Shown: positions 32,353-44,437, numbered from the stretch's first letter. The stretch is 64,000 nucleotides of DNA from Phytophthora colocasiae (GCA_018806915.1 JAGKQI010000105.1:2418001-2482000), one strand, 5' to 3'. The notes: generated by a model not told the origin, from the letters alone. Numbers and translations are program-made.

Positions 32353-35300
32353 ATGCAATTGCGTCACTTGACGTCGCTGCTGCAGGCGACGGAAGGCATG
32401 TGTAAGGTCACTGCCATTGCCTTCTCACCAAATAACCGGAGACTTGCTGTAGTTACTGTGGACCGCGTCGTGCATTTGTTCGACGCGCAAACTGGCGAGC
32501 GCAAGGACAAATTCTCTACTAAACCAGCAGATAAGGGTGACAAGAATTACGTCGTGCGTGCGCTAGAGTTCTCACCGGATTCATCCAAGCTCGCCGTAGC
32601 TCAAAGCGACAACATCATCTTCGTGTACAAGATCGGTTTGGACTGGGTATGTATTGTCGCTCTTTCACCGTTTTAAAGCGAATTAACACGTATTGCACTG
32701 TATAGGGAGACAAGAAGAGTATCTGTAACAAATTTCCACAGCCATGCTCCGTGACAACGCTCACGTGGCCTAGTACACACCCGAACGAGATCGTCTTTGG
32801 CTTGGCCGATGGGAAAGTGAAGATTGGCCAATTACGCAGTAACAAGCCAGCTACACTCTATGCTACGGGGTCGTACGTGTCTCGCGTGTGCAGCAATCAG
32901 GAAGGCACAGCTATTCTGTCGGCGCACTATGATGGAGCCATCTACCGGTTCATCTTCGACGACGTGACGGGTGGACCTACACACGCGAAGCTCGTGGTGC
33001 ATTCGTGTGTGCCTTATGCGCTCTCCTGGGGTGAGAGCATCGTGGCAGCGGGTAACGACCGTCGAGTGTCGTTCTACGACAAGGATGGTGGACAGCTACG
33101 CACTTTCGACTACTCGGGGGATGAAAAGTGCGGGGAATTCACGTGCAGCGTCTTCAATCCAACGGGAGAGTCTGTGGTAGTAGGTAACTTCGATTCGTTC
33201 TACACGTTCAACTTCCAGCCGAAAACCGACTCGTGGGAGCTGGTGGGGTCCAAGAACATTCCCAATTTGTACTCGGTCACTGCATTAGCTTGGAAGAATG
33301 ACGGGAGCCGATTAGCCGTCGGTTCTGTCTGTGGAGCACTGGATCTGTACGACGCTTGCGTACGTCGCTATCGCTACAAGGGCAAATTCGAGTTCACGTA
33401 CGTATCATTGAGTCAAGTGATCGTCAAGCGACTCGTTACTGGAGCGCGTGTGGTTGTACGATCAGCTTTCGGTTGTGAGATCACTAAGCTAAACGTCTTC
33501 CAAGATCGCTTCCTCGTAGGGAACACGACCAACACTCTACTTGTAGGGGATCTGGATACTGCACGCATCAGTGAAGTGCAGTGGCAGTCAACTGGAGCCG
33601 AAAAGTATATGCTGGACAACGAGAGTGTCTGCATTGTCTACCAAGCAGGCGAGTTATCCTTGATCGAATACGGACAAAATGATTTACTGGGTTCTGTGCG
33701 GACGGAGCACCTCAATACCCACCTACTGAGTGTGCGTATCAATGAACGACCTGTAGCTCCGATGCTACAAGATAATGGAGATCCAATTCCCCCACCAGAG
33801 AACAAGAAGATCGCGTATTTGCTGGATCTGCAGACCATTTGCATCACGGATCTCCATGCTCGTGCTGCTTCCACAGTCAATCATGACTCTCGTGTCGACT
33901 GGTTGGAGCTCAATTCACGCGGAAATTTGCTTTTGTTCCGTGATAAGCGACGTCAGCTCCATCTCTTTGATCTCGACTCGCAAAAACGAAGCACGCTGCT
34001 TAATTACTGCAACTACGTGCAGTGGGTACCGGAATCGGACGTGGTTGTAGCGCAGAATCGTGGCAATTTGTCTGTTTGGTACAATATCCGCTCCCCAGAT
34101 AAAGCCACGATATACCAGATCAAAGGCGATGTTGAGCAAATCGAGCGAGGTAATGGACGGACTGAGGTGATCGTGGACGAAGGAATGAATACTGCGTCCT
34201 ACCAATTGGACGAGTCCCTGATTGCTTTCGGCGCTGCTGTAGATGACGGACAGCTCGTCAATGCGATGTCCATTCTTGAACCGCTGGAGCTTACACCAGA
34301 GACTGAGGCGATGTGGAGCCAATTAAGTCAAGAGGCATTGACACAGAATGATCATCGCATTGCCGAGCGTTGTGCTGCTGCATTAGGCGATGTGGCTCGC
34401 TCACGTTATTTACGAAAGCTCAATAAGCTGGACTGGCAGGAGAAGGATCGACTTAACGGCATTGCCCACTGGAAAGTCCGTGCACGTCTTGCTGTACTCA
34501 AGAATGACTACAGAAGTGCCGAGCATTTGCTTCTAGCTCAAGGACAAGTGGACGAAGCGATTGAGATGTATCAGCACTTACACAAGTGGGAAGACGCGAT
34601 CCGCGTGGCGGAGGCGAAGAGCCATTCCGGATGTGACCAGATGAAGAGAAGTTACTACGATTATCTCGTGGAGTCTCGACAGGAAGAGAAGGCTGCTGCA
34701 GTGAAGGTGAAGGATGGGGATTATGCGAGTGCAGTGAGTCTCTATCTCAAGGGAGGACTACCGGCAAAGGCAGCACAGTTGCTGAACCAACGCAACCTTG
34801 GACGTGACCACAAACAGCTCATGGAGACTGTAGCTGACGCTCTGTACTCGGCCGGTATGTTCGAGAAAGCAGGTGATCAATTTGAGAAAATGGAGCAGGA
34901 AAGCCGAGCTCTCGCGGCTTTTATTAAGGCTAACGCCTTCCGTAAAGCTGTAGAGCTTTCGCGAAAGCACTTCCCGGACAAGGTACTGCGGTTGGAGGAA
35001 GCTTGGGGAGACTACCTAGTGTCTCAAAAGCAAATGGATATGGCTATTAACCACTACATTGAAGGGAATGTGCCGACAAAGGCAGTTGAGGCAGCACTCA
35101 ATTCTCGTCAGTGGGCCAAAGCTAGTCAATTAGTGGAGACTCTGGAGGACGATCTTTCACTGCCATACTACCGCCGACTCGCTCGTCATTACCAAGACGC
35201 AGGGAACTTGGAGCAAGCCGAACGATGCTTTATCAAGGCTGATGCTGCTCGAGATGCGGTGGAAATGTACACGCGAGCAAACAAATGGGACGCTGCTTAC

Positions 35301-37763
35301 CAGGTTGCACTCAATCATTTGGACAAGCACGAAACTGAACGGCTTTACGTGGAGCAAGCGCATCGTATGGAACGAGCTGGAAAGCTGAAAGAGGCCGAGA
35401 AACTCTTCCTAACGGTGAACGAGCCCGACCTCGCCATCAACATGTACAAGAACCACAAGAACTACGAGCAAATGATTCGTTTAGTCACGAAATACCGCAA
35501 GGATCTGCTCAAGGACACCCACTTGTACTTGGCTCAGCAATTGGAGCATGAAGGAAATTACAAGGAGGCAGAACATCATTTCGCGGAAGCTGGGGAATGG
35601 CAGGCCGCTGTGAATATGTACCGATCCAACGACTTGTGGGACGAAGCGATCCGTGTTGCCAAGTTCCACGGCGGTGTCAATGCCTCGAAGCGTGTGGCGT
35701 ACGCTTGGGCCATGGATTTGGGAGGCGAACAAGGTGCAAAACTGCTCACTAGACTTGGACTAATCGAACCAGCGATCGACTATGCAATTGAGAGCGGCGC
35801 GTTTGAACATGCCTTCGAACTTGCTCGCAATTGTGCTACCAAGAAGCTACCGGAGGTGCATCTCAAGCACGCGCTGTTCTTGGAGGATGAGGAGCGCTTT
35901 AAGGAGGCCGAGGAAGAGTTTATCAAGGCTGGGAAGCCGCGTGAAGCTCTGGACATGTATGTGCACCAGCAGGATTGGCAGAACGCGATGAGAGTCGCAG
36001 AGAGCGCCGATCCAGCGTCAGTGGCTGATGTCTTCATTGCTCAAGCGAGACTCTGGATTGAACGGAAGGAGCATCAACGAGCGGAAGGCTTTTTCCTTAG
36101 TGCTGGAAAGCCTGAATTGGCTCTTGCTGCTTACCTGGAGGCTGCAATGTGGGCTGATGCTGTACGAATTGCCAAGCGCCACCTCCCACACAAGCTCATG
36201 GAGGTTAATATGGCCCACCAACGTGCCATTTTCTCTGGCGGACCAAAGAAAAAAGAAGAGCTCATGGAGGCGTGTGAAATGTGGGTAGGCTCGCAGCAAT
36301 ACGTGCAGGCAATCGACGCTTATTTGTCGATTTCAGTGGATCAAATCAGCGACCTTGGAGAGCTAGAAGAGCTGTGGGCGAAGGCTATCGAGCTATGCGC
36401 CAAGCACGACCCAAGCAGATACAAATCAATTGTGGAGGAAGTGGCGTCTCGACTGCTGGGAATGTCACGCTTTGATGCTGCTGCTGAGCATTTCCAGTCA
36501 ATAGACAAGATGAACGAGGCTCTAGACTGCTATTTACGTGTGAATAACTGGGCTGCAGCGCAAAAACTGTGTGAGCAACATGCCCCAGAGTTACTCCCTC
36601 GTCTCGAACGAGCCCAGCAAGCAAGCGCCTTTGGGTCAGCTTCCCACCACCCCGCAGAGACAAAGATGGCTACCAGTTCGTACACTCCTTCAGCCGATTC
36701 TAAGGTACACCACGCATCAGAGAAGAAGGAGGCCAAACTCAGCTCTGAGGGCGATGACGCTGGACGAGGCACAAGCGCTCTTGACGCTTGGATGCAGCGT
36801 GGTGAATGGGACAAAGTGCTGTCTTCAGCAGCCAAACATGGGCCTGGATCACTGGCAAAGTATTTGGTTTTGCGCTGCTCAAGACTATGCGAACACGACG
36901 AGATGGCAACTGCGATCAAGACCATCTCCGACTATGGCATACCGCTCGACGTTGAAGCGTTGGATATGACCGAGCGCCTTGTCCAGAAAGCGCTAGGATG
37001 TGGTCAAGCTATTGAAGGGGACCCAGAGCACCAGGCAGCGCTGCCAGAGTTAGTCAAGAGTCTGCGGAAGCTGGTGAAGGACCTGCGTACTAATGGAAAA
37101 GAGTTTCCGAGCTCAAGAGTTCAGAAGATGGAGCAATGGCTGTTGGTCTCACACTTCTTCGCTATTAAGCACCAAGCAGCGAACGCCGGACTGGATGACT
37201 TGGTCGCCAAGATCAGCATGTCACTCCTGCGGTTTGTGGCTGTTCTCCCCGCAGACAAAATGTTTTACCTTGCTGGTGCGGCCGCGAGGAAGAAGAAGTG
37301 GCTCAGTGCTGCTTTCGTTTACTTTAATCGCTATCTTGACCTCTGCGAGGCGATTGATGATGGTGACTCCAGCAATCTGGACAATACCGACTTCATAGGG
37401 ACTGACATCCCGTCGCCGATGGACTTCGCGCTGCCTGAGACGCACTATCTGGCCGAGGAGAGCGCTCGCGAGGAAATTCGCGACTGGGTCCTTACGATCT
37501 CGATGGACCAACAGGTGGCCGAGAAGCTGCCCGAGCGTGCGTGTCTTAACTGCAAAGCGAGTATCTACGAGGCTGCACTGCAATGCTCAGAATGTAAGAC
37601 GGCGTCTGAGTCGTGCATCGTCACGGGCTTCCCTGTAGCCGCCAAGACAACCGTGCACTGTGCCACCTGCAAGGTCATCGCTGACCGTGAGACGTGGAAC
37701 AAGTGGGTCAAGCAGTTTGGTAACTGTCCGTGGTGCTCGGCCCCACAGAAGATGAGTTACTGA
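32353..37763 (+). CDS. IFT172: Intraflagellar transport protein 172
   Basis: Two exons, 32353-32646 and 32706-37763, 1783 residues, close to the 1749 of the human protein. It starts [15 protein letters not shown] as in other IFT172 proteins. The N-terminal about 560 residues form WD-type beta-propellers ([22 protein letters not shown]). The long remainder is TPR-like helical repeats ([21 protein letters not shown] and similar). The C-terminus has [16 protein letters not shown] and CATC..CPWC, likely metal-binding pairs. It is the largest IFT-B subunit, needed to build the zoospore flagella. Its presence fits a flagellated life stage. Confidence 0.96.
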
Positions 37764-38172
37764 GTAGGTAGGGCAAGTTACCTTTCAATGATACATACTG
37801 TTAACTCACGCACTTCAACTTCGCGTTATCGAAGAGTTTAGATTTCTAGCCTACCGTTTTCTTTGTTTCTGCCGCTGTTGTACGTGAGGGCTCAAATTAG
37901 TTATAAGGGAGAGGCGCTGAAACCTATTTCTTTTTCGGCTTAAACTCAATGAGTAAGGAAACTAACGCCCTACCTGACAAGTAGGGCTGCCTGCTGGATC
38001 TAGAGATCCTCGGGTTTATAATTTATGACGGAGGTGGAATGGCCGTCTACTAGAAACCCACTACTTTAGGGTGACTAACTAGGGGGCCGGTCCCCGCCCT
38101 TGATCCTCGTGGCTAACTTGCCCACGGTAACTTACTGAGGATTGTACGAACAGTTCTGGGATACAACTCATC
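37764..38172. other. Intergenic region left of the MULE
   Basis: The 3' flank of IFT172 up to the transposon. One short perfect hairpin is visible at 37967-37987 (GCCCTAC, 7-nt loop, GTAGGGC). The stretch 38000-38130 might be old repeat sequence, but I cannot assign it. Confidence 0.35.
38165..38172. repeat. MULE target site duplication, left copy
   Basis: AACTCATC, repeated exactly and in the same orientation at 44443-44450 on the other side of the element. Confidence 0.7.
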
Positions 38173-38176
38173 GACT

Positions 38177-38193
38177 CTCGTTAAAGCAACTTC
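38177..38193 (+). repeat. MULE terminal inverted repeat, left
   Basis: CTCGTTAAAGCAACTTC, matched perfectly in inverse orientation at 44421-44437. The same AAGTTGC/GCAACTT core recurs many times inside the element. Confidence 0.8.
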
Positions 38194-38207
38194 TGTTGAA
38201 GCAACGT

Positions 38208-38360
38208 GTGCACCTTCCAGCACCTTCACGCACCTTAAGTGCAGAAGTTGCGCGCCTTTAAGCACCTTCGGCAACGTTTTCTTGTGCACCTTGGAACAAC
38301 TTCAAGCACCTTGGAACAACTTCTACAACATCTGCGAGCACATTGTGCACCTTGCAGCAC
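38208..38360 (+). repeat. Subterminal GCACCTT / CAACTTC repeat array
   Basis: Irregular copies of GCACCTT (about eight) and CAACTTC (about four) lie just inside the left end of the MULE, mirroring the array at the right end in inverse orientation. Confidence 0.55.
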
Positions 38361-38863
38361 GTTTAGAAACAACGGCCAAGGTAAAGAGCCCTTCTCCTGA
38401 CCCAGTACTCGTTCGTCTTCATTGCAAGTACATCTGGGCAAACATGCACTACTACACTGACATTTCTTCTGATGTACTAAGTGAAAAGTCAATTACTCCA
38501 ATACGGTGACAGAGAATTTCACTATAACTGCACTAAAGCGTAGCTTCGCTACGCGACGTCGCCTTGAAGTGCTTGTTGATCTTCTTGTTGATAGATTGAA
38601 CATCAGGCCAAACACTGAATGTGGCATCTGTCACATTTTGCCTTTCATCACAATCACACAGGACCTGCCACATGATGCAAAGACGCATCGCGTCCACCTC
38701 GGCATGCTTCACCACCTTGATCTCCTGAAACTTCTTATCACCATCAATATAGCTAAACGCCAGAGAAATGCACAAAACGCCACAGCTCACTGCATCAGGC
38801 TGTCGTGGATGCAGGAGTAGATTTTCCCTCACCAAAGGAGAGAAGCATTTGCTGTTATCCCCC

Positions 38864-39808
38864 TTAACCCCTCCAGCCCGGCTGATTTTGACCTTCTTAC
38901 GCTGCATTATGCAGCACAGTTATACTAGGAATTTGTATAGAACGTCGCTTAAAGGGCTTGGGAAGTGTGCACACGCTCGGCGATGGACAGGACACTTCCC
39001 GCTTACGCTGCATGTTGCAGAACAAATTGTATCCAGATGCCCCATGCAAAGCTGCATAATGCTGCAGAAGGACCGTGCAGTGTTGCACAAAGACCATGTG
39101 CAATTGGCCAGAGACCAGTCGAATATCGAGAAACCAAACTCGAATTTTTAGAAAATGAGAAGGCATACAAAAAGCAAGTAAACCGGTACCGCAATCAGAT
39201 GATTACCGCAAACAGATTTCCACCTGTTTGCGGTAATCATCTGATTGCGGTACCGGTTTACTTGCTTTTCATACAAAGTCCTATATACTATTTTACAGCG
39301 TTACGTCGAGAAACAGCTGATCAAGGAGTCGGTTCTGCTGTCTTCTGCTGATGGTCCACATGCACCATACGAGCAATGCATAATGCAGCATAAGTTCGCT
39401 GCATAATACAGCATAAAGTGACTAGCAAGGTAGACCATTCATTATTTTCCGAAGCTGTATGTGTCCTCCGTTTTTTTTCTTGGTGTAGGCGTTTTCTCAG
39501 TTCTCAAATGAAACGGATAGTTGGCGGGCGCCACTGTTGCAACATTTACCTGTTCATGAGCATATCTATCCTGCTGAATAGCATATTTTTGAAAAATGAA
39601 AGACAGCGTTTATGTCTGGCAAATCGTGAAGCTTTTTCGGTGCAAGATATTTGCCCATCATTTTTGTATCTTGATTTCAGTATGCGTCGATTCGTGTGAT
39701 TTTTTTTCACATACAAACATCAAGATAAATTCAACGTTACGGTGCATAATGCAGCTTAATAAAAAGGCCTAAGCTGCATTATGCAGCACTCCGGGTTGGA
39801 GGGGTTAA
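38864..39808. mobile_element. TTAA-flanked non-autonomous element, piggyBac-like
   Basis: A 937-bp element (38868-39804) sits between two TTAA sites (38864-38867 and 39805-39808). Its ends are inverted repeats: CCCCTCCAGCCCGG (38868-38881) and, inverted, CCCCTCCAACCCGG (39791-39804), 14 bp with one mismatch. TTAA duplication and ends starting CCC are features of the piggyBac superfamily. Inside, near-palindromic GCTGCATTATGCAGC motifs lie close to both ends (38901-38915, 39773-39787), with more variants near 39049 and 39376, and a long hairpin at 39170-39269. It codes for no transposase. It interrupts the Ulp1 ORF exactly in frame terms: one TTAA left behind would restore the reading. Confidence 0.85.
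39170..39269. repeat. Perfect inverted repeat, 46-bp arms, 8-nt loop
   Basis: Left arm 39170-39215, loop 39216-39223 (ATTTCCAC), right arm 39224-39269. The arms are complementary over all 46 bases checked. Each arm also contains the smaller palindrome ACCGGT. It lies within the TTAA-flanked element and would form a strong hairpin in DNA or RNA. Confidence 0.9.
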
Positions 39809-41460
39809 GAGATGTGTCAGCATGCTCTGCATTTTCCACTGTTCTTGTACATGCACAATCGCGAGCATGCCATTCTTGAAGAAACTGCATCGTATATGAA
39901 TTCCATTTGTCCTTGAGCAGCTCGTGGTGGGATTCGATACCAAGCGGGTCGTAAAGCACTAAGGTCAGATGCTCATCTGTCGTAATCGGTAGGGTGATTA
40001 TCTGTATAACCCAGTGCTTTAAGGCTCTGATAAACACTGGGACAATGACGTGTCGATATGCTGCCATCGCGGTTGCAGGAAACTTGAACTCTCCTCTCTC
40101 CACATGGATAGGGTCCACGGTGTAACAACGTGCGTGGTGGTGCGAAAAAATATACTGCAAAGCACAATGCATGACGGAATCGCTTAGTCTGGCTTTGCCT
40201 GCGAGGTGACCCACGACTTGAGCGAGCTGTAAGAAGCCGCCTTTCCCCACAGCACCAGGTCTCAACATGAATTTTCTTGCCAGCCAAGACTCGGACAAAA
40301 GTTGCGCAACTTGCTGAGCCATTTTAGGCATAGATGGCATCACAGATGCAATATAAAGTGGAGATTCCACTGCATCGTCTTCAGTAGTGATGTGACCATG
40401 GACCCACTCCAAATCATCCTGATAACGGTGGATTACCTCACAGACTTCGTAAATTTGCTTCGCAACGACTGTATACCTTCTGCATTACCATTGAAATCAC
40501 ACAGAATTAAGGGTTATTTACCTTAACAGTTCAGGGAATAGCCACCGTACCGTGTAAACTCCCCGTGCGTTGCCAAAGTTACGACTGGAACAGGTTCAGC
40601 GCTGTCGGTGTCAAGATCATGAAAAATTTTACTCGGACCCGCGTCACACTTACTTTTCTCCCAGTTTGCGAAAGCACTCGAGATGTTTGAGAGTAATCCA
40701 CGGGGAACCAAGAAATTGTAGCTTGTAGGGGCAATTCGCATGACGACGTCGGGCCGTCGAGTCTGTAAGAAGGTCTCTGAGAACAAAACCGGATAGCGAT
40801 CGATTATCTCACAGACGCGATCCTTATCGCTAAAATGCTGAGCCCACATATAGAGACTTTCCACATCAACAGGGCAATCACATTGAAGATGAACAATTCC
40901 ACGACGACCGTTCTTCTGCTGAGTATTGTTTGAAGTTGAAGTTGCGACAGGCGGTTGATGCAGTCTGATGATATCAACTCCCGATACGACAGGCCCACGT
41001 GAGTGCACGGTTGTCGGAAGTTGCGCAACTTCCACTGGGTCAATTGATGTGTGCTGGTGAGGCACTGAAATTCTGTTGGCAGTTGCACTAAGGGGCACAC
41101 TGCGTTCACTATCACAGTCCAGCGCCTCTGTAGTAATAGTGATGGGGTGATCAATTTGATCATGGGTAGTAACCGTGTTGGTATGGCACGGGGACGCGAT
41201 GTTTTCGTCCTCAACTCTGTAGCCACCGGTGCCATCGATAATACTTTGGGAAGCTTCAGAAAACTCGAGGTCTGGCTGGGATATTTGAGAAGGATTATCA
41301 ACAAGAAATGCTGCCAGGTCCAGTTCCGGTTCGGTGCGTGAAAGCGTCCGTCTGCTTGAAAATGCTTCATTAATTTCGTCCAAAAGATCATTTTCATTCT
41401 CGCTCTGATCACTCTCAATTTCATCTGCAGTGTCATCGGTGCTGGTGTCCAAAGCGGCCG

Positions 41461-43924
41461 TTAGCCCCATTGCTCTTTGAAACTACTAAGTAGTCCACGT
41501 AAATCGGAGAATCGCTCGTAAAATTCGTGTGATGGGAGACGTTGCATCGCATCAACAAGCGGTGACAGTTCTGCCTGCACAATATTGTATTTTTCACAGT
41601 CAGAGAGAACAGGTTTCAGGCAGACTTCTCCGCGTCGAATCTTGACGTATCCTATTCTTCTTCTGGCGGAGTTCAAGCGAATGGGAAGGCGACGGGGGCC
41701 TTGAATTTCCCCCAACTCACCGAGTCTACGAATTGTTCGTGTAAGTATAGGCTCCACCGCCTCTGCTTCTTTCATTGACCAACGCGGCTGAAGTTGCGCA
41801 ACTTTAAAACCATCCACATTCCGGTGCTGCATCACGTTGAATATGTGCTGACAAGGCAATCGTGTGGACACGTAAAAAAAGCAATTGCATGCGCACGGAG
41901 CTTCCGAACGCCAGTAAACCTTTATACTCCCACCGGAGGAACCAGAAAACTGATACACATCGCATGATCCTTCCACAAAGTGATGCCATATCCAATTGAC
42001 TCCATCGATAACATGACGACGCCACTGAAGCTGCACACGCTTAAAACAGTAACAGCTCAGTATTTTTGAAATTTCACTCAACTCAGAAGCGAAATCGTCC
42101 AGGATAACAGCACGCAAGTCTTGCGTTCCAATGTGGTGAACAAAATCTCGGAGAACACAGGACTGTTGTTTAAAAACAACCCGCAGACACTTATCCATCC
42201 GTGTTTTCTTCCCAATGAGCTGTTTATACTGGTTCCAAGACGCCTCAATCCGGTTAGTTGTGCTATTCCCTGCCGAAAAACGTTGAGCTCGCCCGTAATT
42301 GCTCCATTGGTAGCTGCACGAATCCCAGTATCTTTTAAAGTATCCAACGAAAGCAGAGGAAATTAGTTCCACACGTTTCACAAATTGAGCTCGTCGTCCA
42401 CAGTAGCGTTCATACGAGATCGACATCATCATGTCACGAAAGAGATTTTCAACTTCTTTCCGTTGACCTATCGGGACGAAATGATTGCGACTAGCCATCA
42501 TCCGACGAACAGCACGCAGAGCATGAAATTGACAAAGGAAAATCTGCCGATCACAACAGGATTGTAGTTAGCTTTATTGGGTAGTTCAAATAATAAATAC
42601 CAACCTCTGCTTCCGGAAACTCTGTCTTCAGCGCTGCCATCTCCGCAAAATCTTTATCAATGACCAATGACTCAACATTTGACCACTCCGGATTGATGCC
42701 CTTGAAAAATTTAAGAACTTGTACCAGCATCTCTTTCTGTTGATTGATGCACAAGAAGTCCAGAACTGATACACCCCGACCGGTAGGAACCGTGACAATC
42801 AAACTCCCTAAAAACGAAATTAGCACAGAAAAAAAGTTGCGCAACTTCAGCACTCACCGAGGTAATAACCAATGTTATTGGTATTGTGTGTCCAGTCCAG
42901 GACTAAGTTGTCCCCCCACCTCTTGAAAATCTCTTTTTGGGCTGCACTTTGCATCACCATACCTGACGTGTATCCCCAATCGTCCTGGATCAGTAGACAG
43001 CTGTTGCCTTCGTCTCCTACGAAATCTGTTATGAGATCCTTTATGCGTTCTTCGGTGGTCGATGAGCCGAGTCGAGAAGTTATCAGATTTCTTATCTGTT
43101 GGGAAGTAAACGGCAAGTCTAAGATATGAAAATGTCAGAATTGAGTATTTGCAATCCAAGAGTACAACACGTACCCATTTTCCGTGATACGTATTCTGTA
43201 ATGTGTTTGGTACTTGTGTTTGTCTCGGCAAACGCATCGAGCTGGTCCAGGATGGAGTCGTCAATAATTTCTCCGCAGGACTTGAGGGCAGCATACAGTG
43301 CTTTGTTCGTGTTGTGACAATGGCAGTTGTTCTTAAAAACAGTAATACAAATTGTAAAATGTTAGTACTCCAAACTATTGTGAAAATGGTAAAATCTGTA
43401 CCTCATTGGTGATCATTACGACCCACTTGCCAGAATCTTCAGCGGAAGGTCTTACGACAGCTCGAATTTTTGCGACGCAGCCGCGGAAACGATCACTACG
43501 GGGTGTCCGTTTTCCTGTTCCTCTTGATTTCTGTCGACAGCCTAGCTTACAGGCATATTTCTTGAATGCGTACCTGAATCCTACAGGAATCTGATTGTTG
43601 GGATGACGGCTATTGAAGTTTTGTATTGTTGCCGAATCACGACAACGATACGAAATCAAATTCTCCTCTTGATACTGATTCCAGTAGGTTTCAAAAGAAT
43701 CCCAAGAATCAAATTCCAGTCCGCCAACGGATGGTTTTAGATTTCGAATGGGTTGTGGGATGACTTCACCAGCTAGAAAGTACAAATTGTCAGATTCACG
43801 TGAGCATTTGTAAAAAAATCATCATGATAGTTACATGGCAAAATGGTCGGTTGTGTTGGAGGTATGTTCTCTGAGTCTTCGGATTCGTGCTCATCGGCTG
43901 TCAGGGTGCGTCTTGGAGTTGATG
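41461..43924 (-). CDS. MULE transposase, multi-exon
   Basis: Several minus-strand exons join in phase. 43772-43402 holds an N-terminal FAR1/WRKY-like DNA-binding region (SWDSFETYWNQYQEEN, RCRDS, then HCHN in the next exon). Further down come LVLDWTHNTNNIGYYLG (first catalytic Asp), SLVIDKDFAEMAALKTEFP (second Asp), CQFHALRAVRRMM, and STTNRIEASWNQYK with the Glu, completing a MULE DDE set. A SWIM zinc finger CACNCFFYVSTRLPCQHIF lies in the last exon (41461-42501 and slightly upstream). The frame looks intact, so the element may have been active recently. A Lys-rich frame at 43981-44304 may be its first exon, but that frame has no ATG of its own. Confidence 0.8.
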
Positions 43925-43980
43925 CTTCGAATCAAATCAATACAGAAAAGTAAGGAACAATAACTATAGGAATCTTTCGT

Positions 43981-44304
43981 TTACGACCCACGTTTGTGTT
44001 TAGCGTGCTTCTTCGTTTTCTTCTTCTTGCTCTTATCCGTCCTTTTGGGACCATATCCAGACGAATCCGATTCATCTTCGCTTGCATAGCGCCCTAGTAT
44101 AAAGTCGACTTGTTCAGGTACACATTTGATATTTTGAATGTACCGTTTAAATCTTACGTCTTTTGCGCTCTTTTTTTTCGGCTTTCTTGCCCTTGTGTTT
44201 TTTCTGCCTCTTGCCTTGCTGCTCCATTTCCCCTTACGCTGCAAATTCAAGAATGCACGACTTTTGATTCCGATCTTTAACCGCGGTCCGGTTCTGCGGT
44301 TCAC
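43981..44304 (-). other. Lys/Arg-rich open frame upstream of the transposase
   Basis: A 107-codon open frame ending in KKKKTKKHAKHKRGS. It contains no ATG and continues upstream into the GAAGTTGC repeat array. A donor-like GTGGGTCG occurs near its end, so it may be an early exon of the transposase acting as a nuclear signal. It is not convincing as an independent gene. Confidence 0.35.
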
Positions 44305-44335
44305 TTCGGTTAAAGATATGTTCGGAACTAATTGT

Positions 44336-44428
44336 GAAAGTTGCTGAAGTTGCTGAAGTTGCTGAAGTTGCGGAAGTTGCGGAAGGTGCTGAAAATAAAG
44401 TTGCAGAAGTTGCTTGAATCGAAGTTGC
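44336..44428 (+). repeat. Subterminal GAAGTTGC repeat array
   Basis: About eight imperfect copies of GAAGTTGC(T/G) run in a row toward the right end of the MULE. On minus they would read as Ser-Ala-Thr or Gln-Gln-Leu repeats, but they are better explained as transposase or host-factor binding sites. Confidence 0.6.
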
Positions 44429-44437
44429 TTTAACGAG
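44421..44437 (-). repeat. MULE terminal inverted repeat, right
   Basis: GAAGTTGCTTTAACGAG on plus, the reverse complement of 38177-38193. It continues inward into tandem GAAGTTGC units. Confidence 0.8.

Larger units (their letters stand above)
38533..41470 (-). pseudogene. Ulp1-type cysteine protease ORF of the MULE, split by a transposon
   Basis: Second ORF of the element. It starts with ATG at 41470, overlapping the transposase stop by 10 nt (ATGGGGCTAA). The first 920 nt (41470-40551) encode an acidic leader and the start of the domain. A 74-nt intron (40550-40477, GTACGG donor) fits best. The second exon has LLSESWL, then His in ALKHWVIQI and Asp in VLYDPLG. The Gln and Cys of RQPDAVSCGVLC lie on the far side of a 937-bp insertion (38868-39804), and translation ends at 38533. 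These residues match the His-Asp-Gln-Cys set of Ulp1/SENP peptidases (family C48). As it stands the protein is cut before its nucleophile, so it should be inactive. Confidence 0.8.

Noticed and set aside
38100..39810. CRISPR-like or satellite array
   Set aside because: The repeated short words are irregular and belong to transposon ends; no regular spacing.
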